DNA of 64,000 nt, taken from IMG/VR virus record IMGVR_UViG_3300044797_000098, positions 124,001-188,000 of that record; one strand, 5' to 3'. The position numbers and the translations under genes are program-made. Of this stretch, positions 1 to 10,206 are shown piece by piece (position 1 is the stretch's first letter; each line of letters begins with the position of its first letter). The stretch comes from a virus. The notes below the pieces were generated by a model that made no database searches, was not told the origin of the DNA, and saw nothing but the letters and a program-made list of their open reading frames with translations.

Positions 1-1775
1 AATTTAAATATATTTCCATCTGTCAATGTCATCACAGCACCAACAGAAAGAGTTTCATTTGTAATATTTTGAAATGATGCTCTTTCACCAGTTAGACTAA
101 CTATATTTGGAGCTTTTATATAACTAAAAAATATTTGATTATTTGTCCATCGTAATATACTATACACTTCACCGGTGGTTTGATTAAATATTCTGAATAC
201 ATCTGTCACTGGAAAATTTAATGGCTGTATAGTATTTACTGCTATCAATCTATTATCTATATATTCATTTAAAACTTCGATATGCGATGATACGATATAA
301 TCTATGCCCTGTGCCAATACCTCTTCATAATTAAATATTATGTTGGCAGATGATCCTATTAAACTACCATTTGGCAATCCTACAAGCTCAAAACTATCTG
401 AATCATATACATAATCTATTTGTGATTTAAAAACATATCTGTATGTATATGTTGCCAATGGAGGATATGCGCCAGTTCCAGTTTTATTATTATCTTGTCC
501 ATACACATATACGTTTCCTGAACTATAATCTATTGAGTATTCACCAATTTGAGATGGCAAATAATCTAATCTAAATGGTAATTCATACAAAAATGCAGGA
601 TGCGGTATGTTTGAATCTGGCGGTTCATTCGGATCGGTAAATACAACACTGCCTATACTGCCAATAGTATCATTATTTGTTACTATTGGAGCGTGCATTA
701 GTGTAAATGTATTTTCTAGCGGTGGTAGTACCTCACGACCAGACGAAAGAACTGTATCTACAACTAGTGATGTTGGATCGAGAACTTTTCCAGTATCTTT
801 ATATTCATAAGTTACCTGAACATAAGCAATATTTTCTGTGGAAAAATTAGGATCATTTAATATACCTCTATTTAATATAACTTGATTATCTAATAATAAT
901 TCGTATGTAAAAGAGTTATCTGGATCATACAGTGAATTAAGTATTTGATATCCATACTCCTGTATATTATAGTTGTATGGTGGCAATGAAGAATCATATA
1001 CGAATAAAACACTATTCAATATAATTACAAATCTTTTAGTAAAATTAATCGTAAAAGTATCTTGATTAAATGTTCCAGTTTTATCAACAGTAACGAGAGG
1101 TAGGTTTTCTGAATAACTAGTTGCCTGCAACGATACAGGATAGTTCGGAAACAACGAAATGGATGTAATATTTTGTACAGGATCACTTGTTGGATTAATG
1201 CCAACCCTTAAAATTTCATACGCGCCTTCCTCATTAAGTCTGTCATATGGACCGTTGCCTCTTGTTTTAAATTCATCAATTATTGTAGTTGTTAAATAGT
1301 TTTCATTTTTTGATTGTCTTATATCATATAGTGATTTAGAAAATATAGTTGATAGACCTTGTATATAATTTGATATTACTGATGGGCTGTCTAAATTATA
1401 TACATTGTTTCTAAGAAAATTATTTAGATATATTTGTACTGGGTTACTTGAATCTAATGGCCCTAATATTAATTGTCTATTTGTTATTCCATCATTTAAA
1501 ATAAATGCATCACCATTTAATGAACTAAATGGCACTTGACTGGTTGATTGAAAAATTATGAAATATGCTGCTTGTGGTACTAATGGTTGTGTCGTTATGT
1601 ACAATAAATCATTTGAAACAGTAACAATTAGGACTGATGGGTTAGAAACACCCGGAGTTTGAGCACTTATTATTATATTACCAGTATTTATGTTTTCATT
1701 TAAAGATTCTGAAAACTTGGCAGTAATATTAGTGCTATCTACTACTGTTACAGATATAATTCTTAAATTAGCCAC
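1..1775 (-). CDS. Baseplate/tail structural protein, partial (runs off the left edge)
   Basis: The minus strand is open from a GTG at 1775 to the left edge (591 codons, no stop), so the C-terminus is missing. The start reads M-A-N-L-R-I and overlaps the end of the J-like gene by 8 bases, the tight coupling typical of this operon. There is no strong ribosome binding site, which fits translational coupling. The protein is rich in Asn, Ile, Thr and Tyr with many predicted beta strands; I see no catalytic motif. In contractile-tail operons the gene after the J protein is usually another wedge or fibre-attachment protein (P2 gpI or T4 gp7/gp8 position), so a wedge or tail-periphery role is inferred from position only. 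An ATG further in would lose the overlap. Confidence 0.7.
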   Translation of the reverse strand, partial: MANLRIISVTVVDSTNITAKFSESLNENINTGNIIISAQTPGVSNPSVLIVTVSNDLLYITTQPLVPQAAYFIIFQSTSQVPFSSLNGDAFILNDGITNRQLILGPLDSSNPVQIYLNNFLRNNVYNLDSPSVISNYIQGLSTIFSKSLYDIRQSKNENYLTTTIIDEFKTRGNGPYDRLNEEGAYEILRVGINPTSDPVQNITSISLFPNYPVSLQATSYSENLPLVTVDKTGTFNQDTFTINFTKRFVIILNSVLFVYDSSLPPYNYNIQEYGYQILNSLYDPDNSFTYELLLDNQVILNRGILNDPNFSTENIAYVQVTYEYKDTGKVLDPTSLVVDTVLSSGREVLPPLENTFTLMHAPIVTNNDTIGSIGSVVFTDPNEPPDSNIPHPAFLYELPFRLDYLPSQIGEYSIDYSSGNVYVYGQDNNKTGTGAYPPLATYTYRYVFKSQIDYVYDSDSFELVGLPNGSLIGSSANIIFNYEEVLAQGIDYIVSSHIEVLNEYIDNRLIAVNTIQPLNFPVTDVFRIFNQTTGEVYSILRWTNNQIFFSYIKAPNIVSLTGERASFQNITNETLSVGAVMTLTDGNIFK

Positions 1776-4700
1776 TTGTAATACTTTCTTGTGCTATTGA
1801 AACCGTATTAGCGACGAAATATTGATTTTCTTGAGCGGTAATCGTTAATACTTGACCACCTGTACCATCGACATTAAAATATACTACGCGAACTCGTTCC
1901 ACGCCATCTACCGATTGTGCTGCTGAAATTAACATAGATGAATTTAACACTCCGCCTAATTGATTTGTATTAATTGTTGATGTAACAGCATTTTTTACAT
2001 TTTGTATAACTATTGCAGCAGAGTTTGTTGAATTAGAATTAATAACTATATTAAGTGTAGCATCTATTAGTAATTCTTTTGCTTCTTTAACCAAAACATC
2101 TGCTGTCACCGGACGAGCTCCTTCAACAGTAAATGTTGTATTTGTTATTAACGAATTATAATTATAACTAATTAATATTCTTTCATTTTGTTTTGGAGCT
2201 AAATAATCATAAAACGCAGTATATCTTGAACCGGTTGCTGGTTGTGTAAAAAATGAAACCGTGAATCGTGCTGATTGTGATGAATTAAATCCGCTTGATG
2301 CATAGAACTTATTTAAGAATGCAAACTTTTTATTAGTGTAGAGAGTACCGTTTTTTGTAAAATATACATTTTCATAATCGCCATCTGTTGCATAATAAAA
2401 TGTAATCATTAATGAATCACCGAGATTTGGCACATTATTTATATTATTAGTCGTTGATGGTAATGTGAATTGTGTATTTTGTAATAATGGATCGCTTATC
2501 ATTTCATTAGCATATAATAAATTATTACTTATCTCTGTACCAAGAACATCATATGTTGCCAATGTGCTTAATACTTGATTTCCCGTTGTAACGCTCACTT
2601 TTTTAAGACTTACAACCCTCGTGATGTATGTGTTTGACGGAATAGTTGCATTAATAGTTAGATTAAGAAATGTTACGAATGCTGACAGTGCATTTTGTGT
2701 CAATCCAGAATTGATTGCCGTAAATACAACATTGGCCACCTGTGTAACTGTTGTACCAGAAGCTGTTATAACACCTGAATTGGCTATTTGATCTGTGACG
2801 GTTATTGACAATTTTGTTGGTGACTGATGTAAGTTTTTATTTCCGAATAGAATGACAATAACTTCGTCTCCCTGAGATGCTAATGCATTTACTGGAAGAT
2901 TTAAAATATTATCTGTTGAATCTATTGTGCCAGATATAGTCCATAGGTCTTTATTATCTGCAACTCTAATAATACTAATTTGTATTGTTTGTAAATTAGC
3001 AATTGCTAACTGTATAGTTAATAAATTATTCGATGTATTTATAGATGTTATATTATAATAACCTTTGTTATTTATATTTACTGTATTTACTAATTGTATT
3101 GATTTTCCAAGTAAATCATCTATTGATGAAAAACTAAATGATATGCTTGAAAAAGTTGCTGTTGAGGAATTGGATGAAACTGATTGTATATATCCGTCTG
3201 TTCCTGATGCTATCGACAATCCAGTTGTATTATCAATTATATTAAAAGATATATTATTTTCAATAATAAAATTATGTATAGGTACGTAAAAATTATTAGT
3301 TGTAAAATTATACGCCAAGTTTTGAAAATCAGTTTTTATGATTTGATTTGTAAAAGTAAATGGCTGAAATCTTCTTATATCATCGGCAAAATATATTACT
3401 AAAACATTATCGCCAACAGATGGAGCATTAAAACCAGAAAATATTAATTGATATTGGGTTCCGGTATTTACAACGGTTCCAGGAAAATCGGTATTCCATA
3501 TTTCTTTACCAGAAACTAAATCTATAACGGATACTATTTGTGATTGTAGCAATGAAAAATCGGAAGATGGAATACTTAATGTTACATAATTTTGGCTTGA
3601 ACCATTAACTTGAATTGTTTGATTTTCTCTTTTTAATGTATTTGAATTTATATTATTTGTTGATCCTATATTTGTATTTAATACATAACCATTTCCAGAT
3701 CTACTAATCGGAAGACTAGTTATTCCGGCAGATAGTAAATCTGGTAATGCAGCCAAATACGTAACATCTAGATATACATATTGTGTTGATGCTGGTACAT
3801 TTGATACCGGAATAGTTATTTGATTAGATGTAAAACTCCCCGTCGAATTAGTAACATTAAATGAATCTTGTTGATTATAGGTTATTGATATTAAATCACC
3901 TACCACCGCCGAAGTATCTGTTGGCAATATTATTGTTGAACTATATTTTAATTGTATTCCAACAACGATACTATTATTAATAATAATTCCATCATTTTGT
4001 GCTGTATTATATATTTCTTGATTAGAATCAGTGAGCCTAATACTCTCTATAGAGTTTATTGGATTATCGATTGGTGATAGGACTACTTGAAGTCTTGTTA
4101 GAAAGTTTGCAACCGTGCCAACAACAACTGTGCCACGACTAAAACTAAAATAGTTTGCAGATATTACAACAGATACTGGATGTTTTACAGTACCAGTAAA
4201 AAGATTACTCGATGAATTTAATGAAAATAATACTCTTTCATTCCTTATAGCATTAGAAATGCCCCAATCAACGCTATCTGAAATTGGTCTTGGATTATTA
4301 TTTAAAAACTTACCATCATAATCACTATATGGATCATAACTATCAATCCAAGTATAATCAACTTGAAGTATATCACTGGAAGACGGTAATGTATTACCGC
4401 TAATCTGTATTTGCCCAGTCGTATTTGTGCTTCCTGTATTGTCTAGATTTTGATTAGTTATCGTATAGGTTTCACCCGTATTTACATTAAATACTCTTGT
4501 AACATTCGTAGCCGGAGTATGAAGTAATTGTATTATAGAGCTATCGGTGCTTGATACAATACTATTTTCACTAAGTATAGATATACTTTGTTGAACCTCT
4601 GGTATATCAATAACATCCGAATATGTTGTAGCGTCTTGTCCGTTAAATTTTGATTTAACTCTATCTTCTTGGAATAAGGATATTTTATTTGATATCCAGT

Positions 4701-5859
4701 GAAACTTATCAAAACCCCAAGGGCTTCCAGCATATACACCGGTATCTTTTATTAACTCATAATTTCCAGATATTCTGCCAAGACTATCTACTGTTTTTGG
4801 AACGAAATTACCGCCACTTAAAGAACCCGTAACTTGTAAAATTGCTTCTACTGGTTGAGCTGGTAAAACTCCGTTTGCTATATCATCAATTCTTTTTTGC
4901 GTGACTGTTTTATTCGCATCCGCTGCAATTTGTCCTAATACAATTATATTTGCGCTATTTGTTGGATCATTATTATTACTTTGATCTATATAAATATATG
5001 TATCTGTAAATTGAGTTAAAATACTACCAAGAATAAGTATATCTACTTTACCACCGGTTCCTTCTGATATAATCGTATAACTACCATCTGAGTTTTCCAC
5101 AACCTGTGTTCCATCCCTTGTCATCAATGGATTACCTGGACCAATTACGACAGCATCAGAAACAGCAGAATTGGACAAAACTAAGTTTTTATATCCGAGA
5201 GCTGTGCCTATATTCGATCCACTAAATACGGCTAATACACGATTTCTAAATGTTGCATCATTTTCTTGATCATTACCACCTGTAAATGGAAATGTATTCG
5301 TAACATTTGACACACCTGGAATGGATGTTTGATTTAATGAGTATTGAGATATATTCCCGGCGCTTCCAGCCGTTGTGGCTTGAACTGAAACCTCAACAGC
5401 ATACTGATCTGTTATATTCAAAAAGCTTAAAGTACTTTGATATTTTGTGGCAATAGATTTATAAAAATTAGCATTTGCTGGATCCACACTAGTACCATTT
5501 AATACAACGAAAGTAGATCCGCTAGTAGATGTTATTAACGAATTAGTGTTTATTGCAATAATAGCTGGAATTGAAGCAAATGTCAATAACGCTGTGCCGG
5601 ATGATTTTGTAGCAACTTTTCTTGTCACACCATAATTTTGTGCTAATTTGTCTAAGTCGCTGCCAGATACCAATCTCAGTGATTGAAGATTTGATATTTT
5701 CCCGAGCTCATCATACAATAGAGCAATTTGTGAGGCCGGAGCATCAACGATTAAATCCCTAGCAACTGTTCCAGGCTTAAGATCTAAATTAGGCTGGGCA
5801 GTATTAAAAAAGTCTAAAAGACTTAATATTAATTCGTTTGTTGACCGAATAGTTACCAT
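1768..5859 (-). CDS. Baseplate J-like protein (giant)
   Basis: 1363 aa. The first ~100 residues have the usual opening of baseplate J proteins: a short helical segment, then a P-G-T-V-A-R-D-L-I motif (about residues 28-36), a helix contacting neighbours, and a G-S-D-L-D-K-L-A-Q-N-Y-G stretch (about 66-77) that in this family precedes the beta domain. The family (P2 gpJ, Mu gp47, T4 gp6) forms the wedge ring around the tail hub. Usual lengths are 300-660 aa; here the middle is greatly enlarged by Ser/Thr/Asn-rich beta modules, and the C-terminal ~120 residues (A-D-V-L-V-K-E-A-K-E-L-L-I-D-A-T-L) again look J-like. It follows the gp25-like gene, the order seen in many myoviruses. Function is assigned with good confidence; the inserted modules are unexplained. 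Confidence 0.85.
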   Translation of the reverse strand: MVTIRSTNELILSLLDFFNTAQPNLDLKPGTVARDLIVDAPASQIALLYDELGKISNLQSLRLVSGSDLDKLAQNYGVTRKVATKSSGTALLTFASIPAIIAINTNSLITSTSGSTFVVLNGTSVDPANANFYKSIATKYQSTLSFLNITDQYAVEVSVQATTAGSAGNISQYSLNQTSIPGVSNVTNTFPFTGGNDQENDATFRNRVLAVFSGSNIGTALGYKNLVLSNSAVSDAVVIGPGNPLMTRDGTQVVENSDGSYTIISEGTGGKVDILILGSILTQFTDTYIYIDQSNNNDPTNSANIIVLGQIAADANKTVTQKRIDDIANGVLPAQPVEAILQVTGSLSGGNFVPKTVDSLGRISGNYELIKDTGVYAGSPWGFDKFHWISNKISLFQEDRVKSKFNGQDATTYSDVIDIPEVQQSISILSENSIVSSTDSSIIQLLHTPATNVTRVFNVNTGETYTITNQNLDNTGSTNTTGQIQISGNTLPSSSDILQVDYTWIDSYDPYSDYDGKFLNNNPRPISDSVDWGISNAIRNERVLFSLNSSSNLFTGTVKHPVSVVISANYFSFSRGTVVVGTVANFLTRLQVVLSPIDNPINSIESIRLTDSNQEIYNTAQNDGIIINNSIVVGIQLKYSSTIILPTDTSAVVGDLISITYNQQDSFNVTNSTGSFTSNQITIPVSNVPASTQYVYLDVTYLAALPDLLSAGITSLPISRSGNGYVLNTNIGSTNNINSNTLKRENQTIQVNGSSQNYVTLSIPSSDFSLLQSQIVSVIDLVSGKEIWNTDFPGTVVNTGTQYQLIFSGFNAPSVGDNVLVIYFADDIRRFQPFTFTNQIIKTDFQNLAYNFTTNNFYVPIHNFIIENNISFNIIDNTTGLSIASGTDGYIQSVSSNSSTATFSSISFSFSSIDDLLGKSIQLVNTVNINNKGYYNITSINTSNNLLTIQLAIANLQTIQISIIRVADNKDLWTISGTIDSTDNILNLPVNALASQGDEVIVILFGNKNLHQSPTKLSITVTDQIANSGVITASGTTVTQVANVVFTAINSGLTQNALSAFVTFLNLTINATIPSNTYITRVVSLKKVSVTTGNQVLSTLATYDVLGTEISNNLLYANEMISDPLLQNTQFTLPSTTNNINNVPNLGDSLMITFYYATDGDYENVYFTKNGTLYTNKKFAFLNKFYASSGFNSSQSARFTVSFFTQPATGSRYTAFYDYLAPKQNERILISYNYNSLITNTTFTVEGARPVTADVLVKEAKELLIDATLNIVINSNSTNSAAIVIQNVKNAVTSTINTNQLGGVLNSSMLISAAQSVDGVERVRVVYFNVDGTGGQVLTITAQENQYFVANTVSIAQESITSG

Positions 5860-5868
5860 TATCTACCT

Positions 5869-6300
5869 TTAAGAATTACCTACTGTAAAAACGGCACTAA
5901 CTTTGCCGAATGCTCGACTTAAAACATTTATGGTCGTCTGATACTGTCTTGGATCAAATGGACTCTGAACTATTGAGATATTTTGAATGAACGCTATTTG
6001 CTCATCTGGTGAAACTGATTGTCCTGATTGGACCTGTAAGTTTTGCAGTTTCTTAAGGTTTTCTACAGCATTTTGTAACTGTGTTTGTGCAACTGATAGT
6101 AATATATCATTTTGCAAAACAGATCCTATTAAAGATTTACTGATTAAGGTACCATACCAAGGATTTAATACATTTCCACCGGCAGGTGTTAATGCTATTT
6201 TGAGTAAATCTTGCACCAATTTATCATTGCCTTGAATAGTGGCAAAATCTGAGTTCGTTATAACTAAATCTCCATTATATACTTGTAAATCAAATGACAT
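5869..6300 (-). CDS. Baseplate wedge protein, gp25/GPW-like
   Basis: 143 aa, a normal size for the GPW/gp25 family (T4 gp25, P2 gpW), which nucleates sheath and wedge assembly. It shows the family pattern: a beta N-terminus with D-L-V-I, then a V-Q-D-L-L-K-I-A-L-T-P-x-G-G segment (about residues 29-41) and N-P-W-Y-G-T (about 46-51), followed by a helix and a final beta hairpin. It lies directly before the J-like gene with a 9-base gap, exactly where gp25/W is expected. The function rests on motif plus synteny. Confidence 0.87.
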   Translation of the reverse strand: MSFDLQVYNGDLVITNSDFATIQGNDKLVQDLLKIALTPAGGNVLNPWYGTLISKSLIGSVLQNDILLSVAQTQLQNAVENLKKLQNLQVQSGQSVSPDEQIAFIQNISIVQSPFDPRQYQTTINVLSRAFGKVSAVFTVGNS

Positions 6301-6350
6301 AGCTCCACCTATGAATATGCTGAATTATTATTATTTGGCTAAAAGATAGG

Positions 6351-8012
6351 TTATTGAGCAATCAGGACGGTTCCATTATTGACATTATCATAGTATTTTT
6401 GTATGAATTTATATATATTCAATAATGTTCCCTCAAATGATGTCAATGCCGTTATAACATCTGGTATATCTGACTGTTCCACGCCTTGTAAATTAATATC
6501 GGATCTATATTTTTGCATTCTTTGAAATGCCCTTGTGTCAATCAATCCGAGCAGTGCCAGCGGATCCATAATCCATAATGCTGCTTGCATAGCTACCATA
6601 TCCATTAATCCAAAACCACTGAACTCTCCCATTATTATTTCAATATTTCTCAAATAATCAATGCCATAATTACCTAATGTATTACGATTATTATTTAGAG
6701 AATCTAGATTAGTTTGATATGATTTATCGACATTTTTATTAATGGAAAATACGGAATCATCGAGATTAGAAAATACGAAATCACCCAGATCTGGTGTTCC
6801 ATTTAATCCTGTATCGAACTGGATATCATTTAATATTTGTTTTTGAGTTAATTGAATTATTTGATTTTCAATCGCCCTATTGTTAGGATCATTTGCGACA
6901 GGGGGATTTAATGTACCTCCGTTTGTGCCAGCCTCAACACCACCAGTTGGGCTTGGTATTGGTTCAAAATTAATTTTTAATCGAAGTTTTTGTATATTAT
7001 TTATTGATTCTATTAGTTTATCCACCACGATTTGCATTATTTTCACATAATCACTGAAAATCTTTACCTCTGAACTGTATAGTTGACCCAACGGATCAGC
7101 AACCGCAGCCACTAAATCCTGATCTGTTTGCGATGGGTCTGCGGTTACGGCATTAAATATTGCTGTGATTACATCATTTCCTTGATTTAACGTAAGATTA
7201 TTGTTATTATATCTTGTTGTTATTACCTTTTCGATATATGGTCGTTTTAAATTATCAGTTGAACCTGTTGTTGAGGTAAATATTTTTGTTTGCGATTTGT
7301 CATTCAAAAATGGAGCACATACTCTATTTACTATTGGCCTAACCGATGAATCTATTCTTGGATCTACTATAAATGGTTTAATCGGATGTTTAGTGGTGAG
7401 AATACTCGTATCTATCATATTATTTAATCCAAATACTCTATTAACTTCTACGGATCGTTCATGTACGAATTGTCGTTTATTCGGATCATCAACTAATGGA
7501 GCTGTATTTCCAAGTTGTTGGGCGAATGATCTTATGAACAAAGAACCGAGCGTAATCTCTTGTGCTTGCACACCACCATTAGCAAAAATCTTATTAAAAT
7601 ATATTTGTACTTGCTGCTCCCTGAAAGCAAATTGTGATGTTAAATCTAAATTAGATATAATTGCATCTGCTATTTTTTGATATGCTGCCATTGATGTTTT
7701 GTCAGTATTTAGATTTGGGTCATAACCAGGACTGTAAAAATTACTATCATCAGCAACAATAGGAAATCCTATCATTCTATAAAATGCGTGACATCGTGAT
7801 TCTTGATATTGTGGTGTATTTAATTCCTGTGAGTTAGGCACTAATGCATTAAAATGACTCCTGATCGCATCAACTGGCACAATAAAATTATCATATAATG
7901 AATCAAAATCAATAGTTAATATATCTTGATTACTTTTATATTTTGACTGCGTATTGTCTTGTGATGAATTATTATCATAAAAATTATTATTTGAATTATT
8001 TATATTTGCCAC
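6351..8012 (-). CDS. Probable baseplate structural protein, unknown family
   Basis: 553 aa, not recognised. The first ~30 residues are Asn/Ser/Gln-rich and probably disordered. The rest is mainly helical, with a Pro/Gly linker around residues 355-375 (P-S-P-T-G-G-V-E-A-G-T-N-G-G). A hydrophobic patch near residue 490 (M-D-M-V-A-M-Q-A-A-L-W-I-M-D-P-L-A-L) is too polar for a clear membrane helix. It is separated from the preceding gene by two bases and precedes the gp25-like gene, so a role in joining hub and wedge is inferred from position. Confidence 0.7.
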   Translation of the reverse strand: MANINNSNNNFYDNNSSQDNTQSKYKSNQDILTIDFDSLYDNFIVPVDAIRSHFNALVPNSQELNTPQYQESRCHAFYRMIGFPIVADDSNFYSPGYDPNLNTDKTSMAAYQKIADAIISNLDLTSQFAFREQQVQIYFNKIFANGGVQAQEITLGSLFIRSFAQQLGNTAPLVDDPNKRQFVHERSVEVNRVFGLNNMIDTSILTTKHPIKPFIVDPRIDSSVRPIVNRVCAPFLNDKSQTKIFTSTTGSTDNLKRPYIEKVITTRYNNNNLTLNQGNDVITAIFNAVTADPSQTDQDLVAAVADPLGQLYSSEVKIFSDYVKIMQIVVDKLIESINNIQKLRLKINFEPIPSPTGGVEAGTNGGTLNPPVANDPNNRAIENQIIQLTQKQILNDIQFDTGLNGTPDLGDFVFSNLDDSVFSINKNVDKSYQTNLDSLNNNRNTLGNYGIDYLRNIEIIMGEFSGFGLMDMVAMQAALWIMDPLALLGLIDTRAFQRMQKYRSDINLQGVEQSDIPDVITALTSFEGTLLNIYKFIQKYYDNVNNGTVLIAQ

Positions 8013-8014
8013 TA

Positions 8015-10159
8015 CTAACTCCCGCTATCAATAGTTCCATCCCTAGCTATATCGCCCTCGTCTCTTCTTGGTGCTCCACCCTCTGAACTTGAACTATTAG
8101 ATGAGGATATAGATGGTGAATATACAAATGTATAATTTAATTCATTGACGGAAACTGATGGTGTTTGCGTTATATCTGTTGGGTTATTTAATATACTAAT
8201 ATAGTTATTATCAAATGATACCTTAACTGTTCCATTACCAGGTGTATCACTTAATATTTCTGCCATAAATAGCTGGTATCCGTCATAAGAAAACGGCCCT
8301 ACACTACCTAATGAAACATTAGCCTGTATTTGAGACGCTATTGATGTTGCAACATCTGATGGCAAATTATTTGTCAATGATTGCGAAGAACTTTCATTAA
8401 TTGAAACAAATATAGTTATTGGTTGAGTAATAAATTGAATATTTGTACTTAAATAAAATGAACTTGTATATTGATCATAAGCTGCTGGTATCACCTGTGC
8501 TATTGAACTATTGGTTTGTTGTTGTAGGTTATTTAGTAATCCTAATACTGTTGCTTGAAATAAATTAGTCGATGGAATAGATACACTCTGACTATATACT
8601 GCTATTGCATTTATGATTGCGTCTTGTGTGCCGGCAACATCTGGTAATGTTATATTTGCCAACGCAGCAGAGTTGCCATTGAATTGCGCACCTATTGTAT
8701 TATTAATGAAATCTTTATTAACTGCAACCTCTGGAATACATCCTAATGTTATTAAACTTTCCCCTACCAGGACCTCATGATTGATAGTAAAAGTATATGT
8801 TAAATCTTGAAATAAATATCCATCATTTGGAAAATAAGATCCTTCATTGGCCGGTATGTTAGTTGAATTTTGATGTATAAAAGTATTTAATGGGATTGGT
8901 CTATTTTGAGAATCAACTACTATATCACCATTGTCCTCTGTAACAACCCCACCAATCAAATTTAATGTTCCATTGAATGGGGCAACTAGATCGTTATTAT
9001 ATGACGAAACACCAAGAGTCGGGGGATCTTTAACGATTGCATTCACAATTCGCATATATCTTGGGCCTTTTGGATCTGTTGGATTATAACTAAAATCAGC
9101 TGGAACATAAAAGAATCTAAAACTAATTGTATATGGCGTTGAGTTCGGATCTGTTGTCGTTGTATAATTTGTTCCTCCTGGGAAAAATATTTTCGATGTT
9201 CCAGCAGGTAAATCATATGCTTTAACTATATTGCTGAATGCCTGACTCGTAGAAAGATTGGCGTCATAGAACTGCCAGCTTTCAGATCTTATAGACGATA
9301 TAATTGGAGGAAATGATGCTGGCAATACTAATCCTGAATCTATACCAACTTCATTATAATATAAAAATGTACCAGTGCTACTTATAATATCACTATTATT
9401 CTTGATGAATGCTGGGCATACATCGGGTGTGCAACAAGAACTTGGATTACCTCCACTTGAACTACAAGGAGGAATCCTGAATCCTAAACTAAGGATTGCT
9501 TTTATTATTTGAATGATAGTTGTCAATACACCAAATACTACGAATAGGTTTTGTAATGAGCATAATAAATCGCCTATTTTTTTAACGATTCCTATAATGC
9601 TATCATTATCCAATCTTGGAGCAGCTTTTCCAAGCATATTTAAATTAGCAACTATAACATCAATAATACCAATAATACGAGTTATTAAATATTCTATTAA
9701 GGATAGAATTAGTAATAATAAGGACATTATCATTATTGGTATTGCAAATGCTGGAAAAATAGAAAGAAACTCTGGTATGCAATTACGAAACAGATTACTT
9801 ATAGCTCCACCAAGTGTAAATGGATTCAATAATGAGCACAAAACCTCTATTATACATAAAATTAAATTTAATACTGGTAAGAAAAACTTATATAACATTA
9901 AGAATGGACTGAACTTTTCTAATAAACTATTAACCGCACCATATACATCAATAATAACATTGGGCTCCATTTTTGGTTTTAATGTACCGGGTGGCAATAT
10001 AAAACTCAGTTGATTAAATATTGATGTAAGATCTTCCACTGGTGATGGAGCGAACGGAATATTATAGCTAGGCAATGCAACAGCAAACCCGTTAGATCCT
10101 GGAAATGTCCCAGAATTAGGCGGTATAACATTTGTTTCTGGTAAAGGGGTACAAGGCAT
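8015..10159 (-). CDS. Large baseplate-operon protein with hydrophobic helices
   Basis: 714 aa, not recognised. Residues ~85-245 contain four or more strongly hydrophobic segments, for example around P-V-L-N-L-I-L-C-I-I-E-V-L-C and I-P-I-M-I-M-S-L-L-L-L-I-L-S-L-I, dense enough to be predicted as membrane-spanning. A cysteine cluster follows at about residues 250-270 (C-S-S-S...S-C-C-T-P-D-V-C-P). The C-terminal ~430 residues are beta-rich and end in a Ser/Gly tail. Position between the spike and the gp25-like gene places it with the baseplate. Membrane-like helices are unusual in a baseplate protein and could indicate insertion into the host membrane during ejection, or packing inside the hub. 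An AATAAATAATG box and A-rich leader precede the ATG. Confidence 0.7.
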   Translation of the reverse strand: MPCTPLPETNVIPPNSGTFPGSNGFAVALPSYNIPFAPSPVEDLTSIFNQLSFILPPGTLKPKMEPNVIIDVYGAVNSLLEKFSPFLMLYKFFLPVLNLILCIIEVLCSLLNPFTLGGAISNLFRNCIPEFLSIFPAFAIPIMIMSLLLLILSLIEYLITRIIGIIDVIVANLNMLGKAAPRLDNDSIIGIVKKIGDLLCSLQNLFVVFGVLTTIIQIIKAILSLGFRIPPCSSSGGNPSSCCTPDVCPAFIKNNSDIISSTGTFLYYNEVGIDSGLVLPASFPPIISSIRSESWQFYDANLSTSQAFSNIVKAYDLPAGTSKIFFPGGTNYTTTTDPNSTPYTISFRFFYVPADFSYNPTDPKGPRYMRIVNAIVKDPPTLGVSSYNNDLVAPFNGTLNLIGGVVTEDNGDIVVDSQNRPIPLNTFIHQNSTNIPANEGSYFPNDGYLFQDLTYTFTINHEVLVGESLITLGCIPEVAVNKDFINNTIGAQFNGNSAALANITLPDVAGTQDAIINAIAVYSQSVSIPSTNLFQATVLGLLNNLQQQTNSSIAQVIPAAYDQYTSSFYLSTNIQFITQPITIFVSINESSSQSLTNNLPSDVATSIASQIQANVSLGSVGPFSYDGYQLFMAEILSDTPGNGTVKVSFDNNYISILNNPTDITQTPSVSVNELNYTFVYSPSISSSNSSSSEGGAPRRDEGDIARDGTIDSGS

Positions 10160-10206
10160 TTTATTCTTTTATATCTATATCATTATTTATTGTTATTAAA
10201 ATTAAA

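Noticed and set aside
7201-7680. Plus-strand open frame of 159 codons
   Set aside because: Lies within the 553-aa gene on the other strand, with no start signal and no homologous-looking feature.
9513-10013. Plus-strand open frame of 166 codons
   Set aside because: Opposite the hydrophobic part of the 714-aa gene; no ribosome binding site, and the minus-strand gene is coupled to neighbours.
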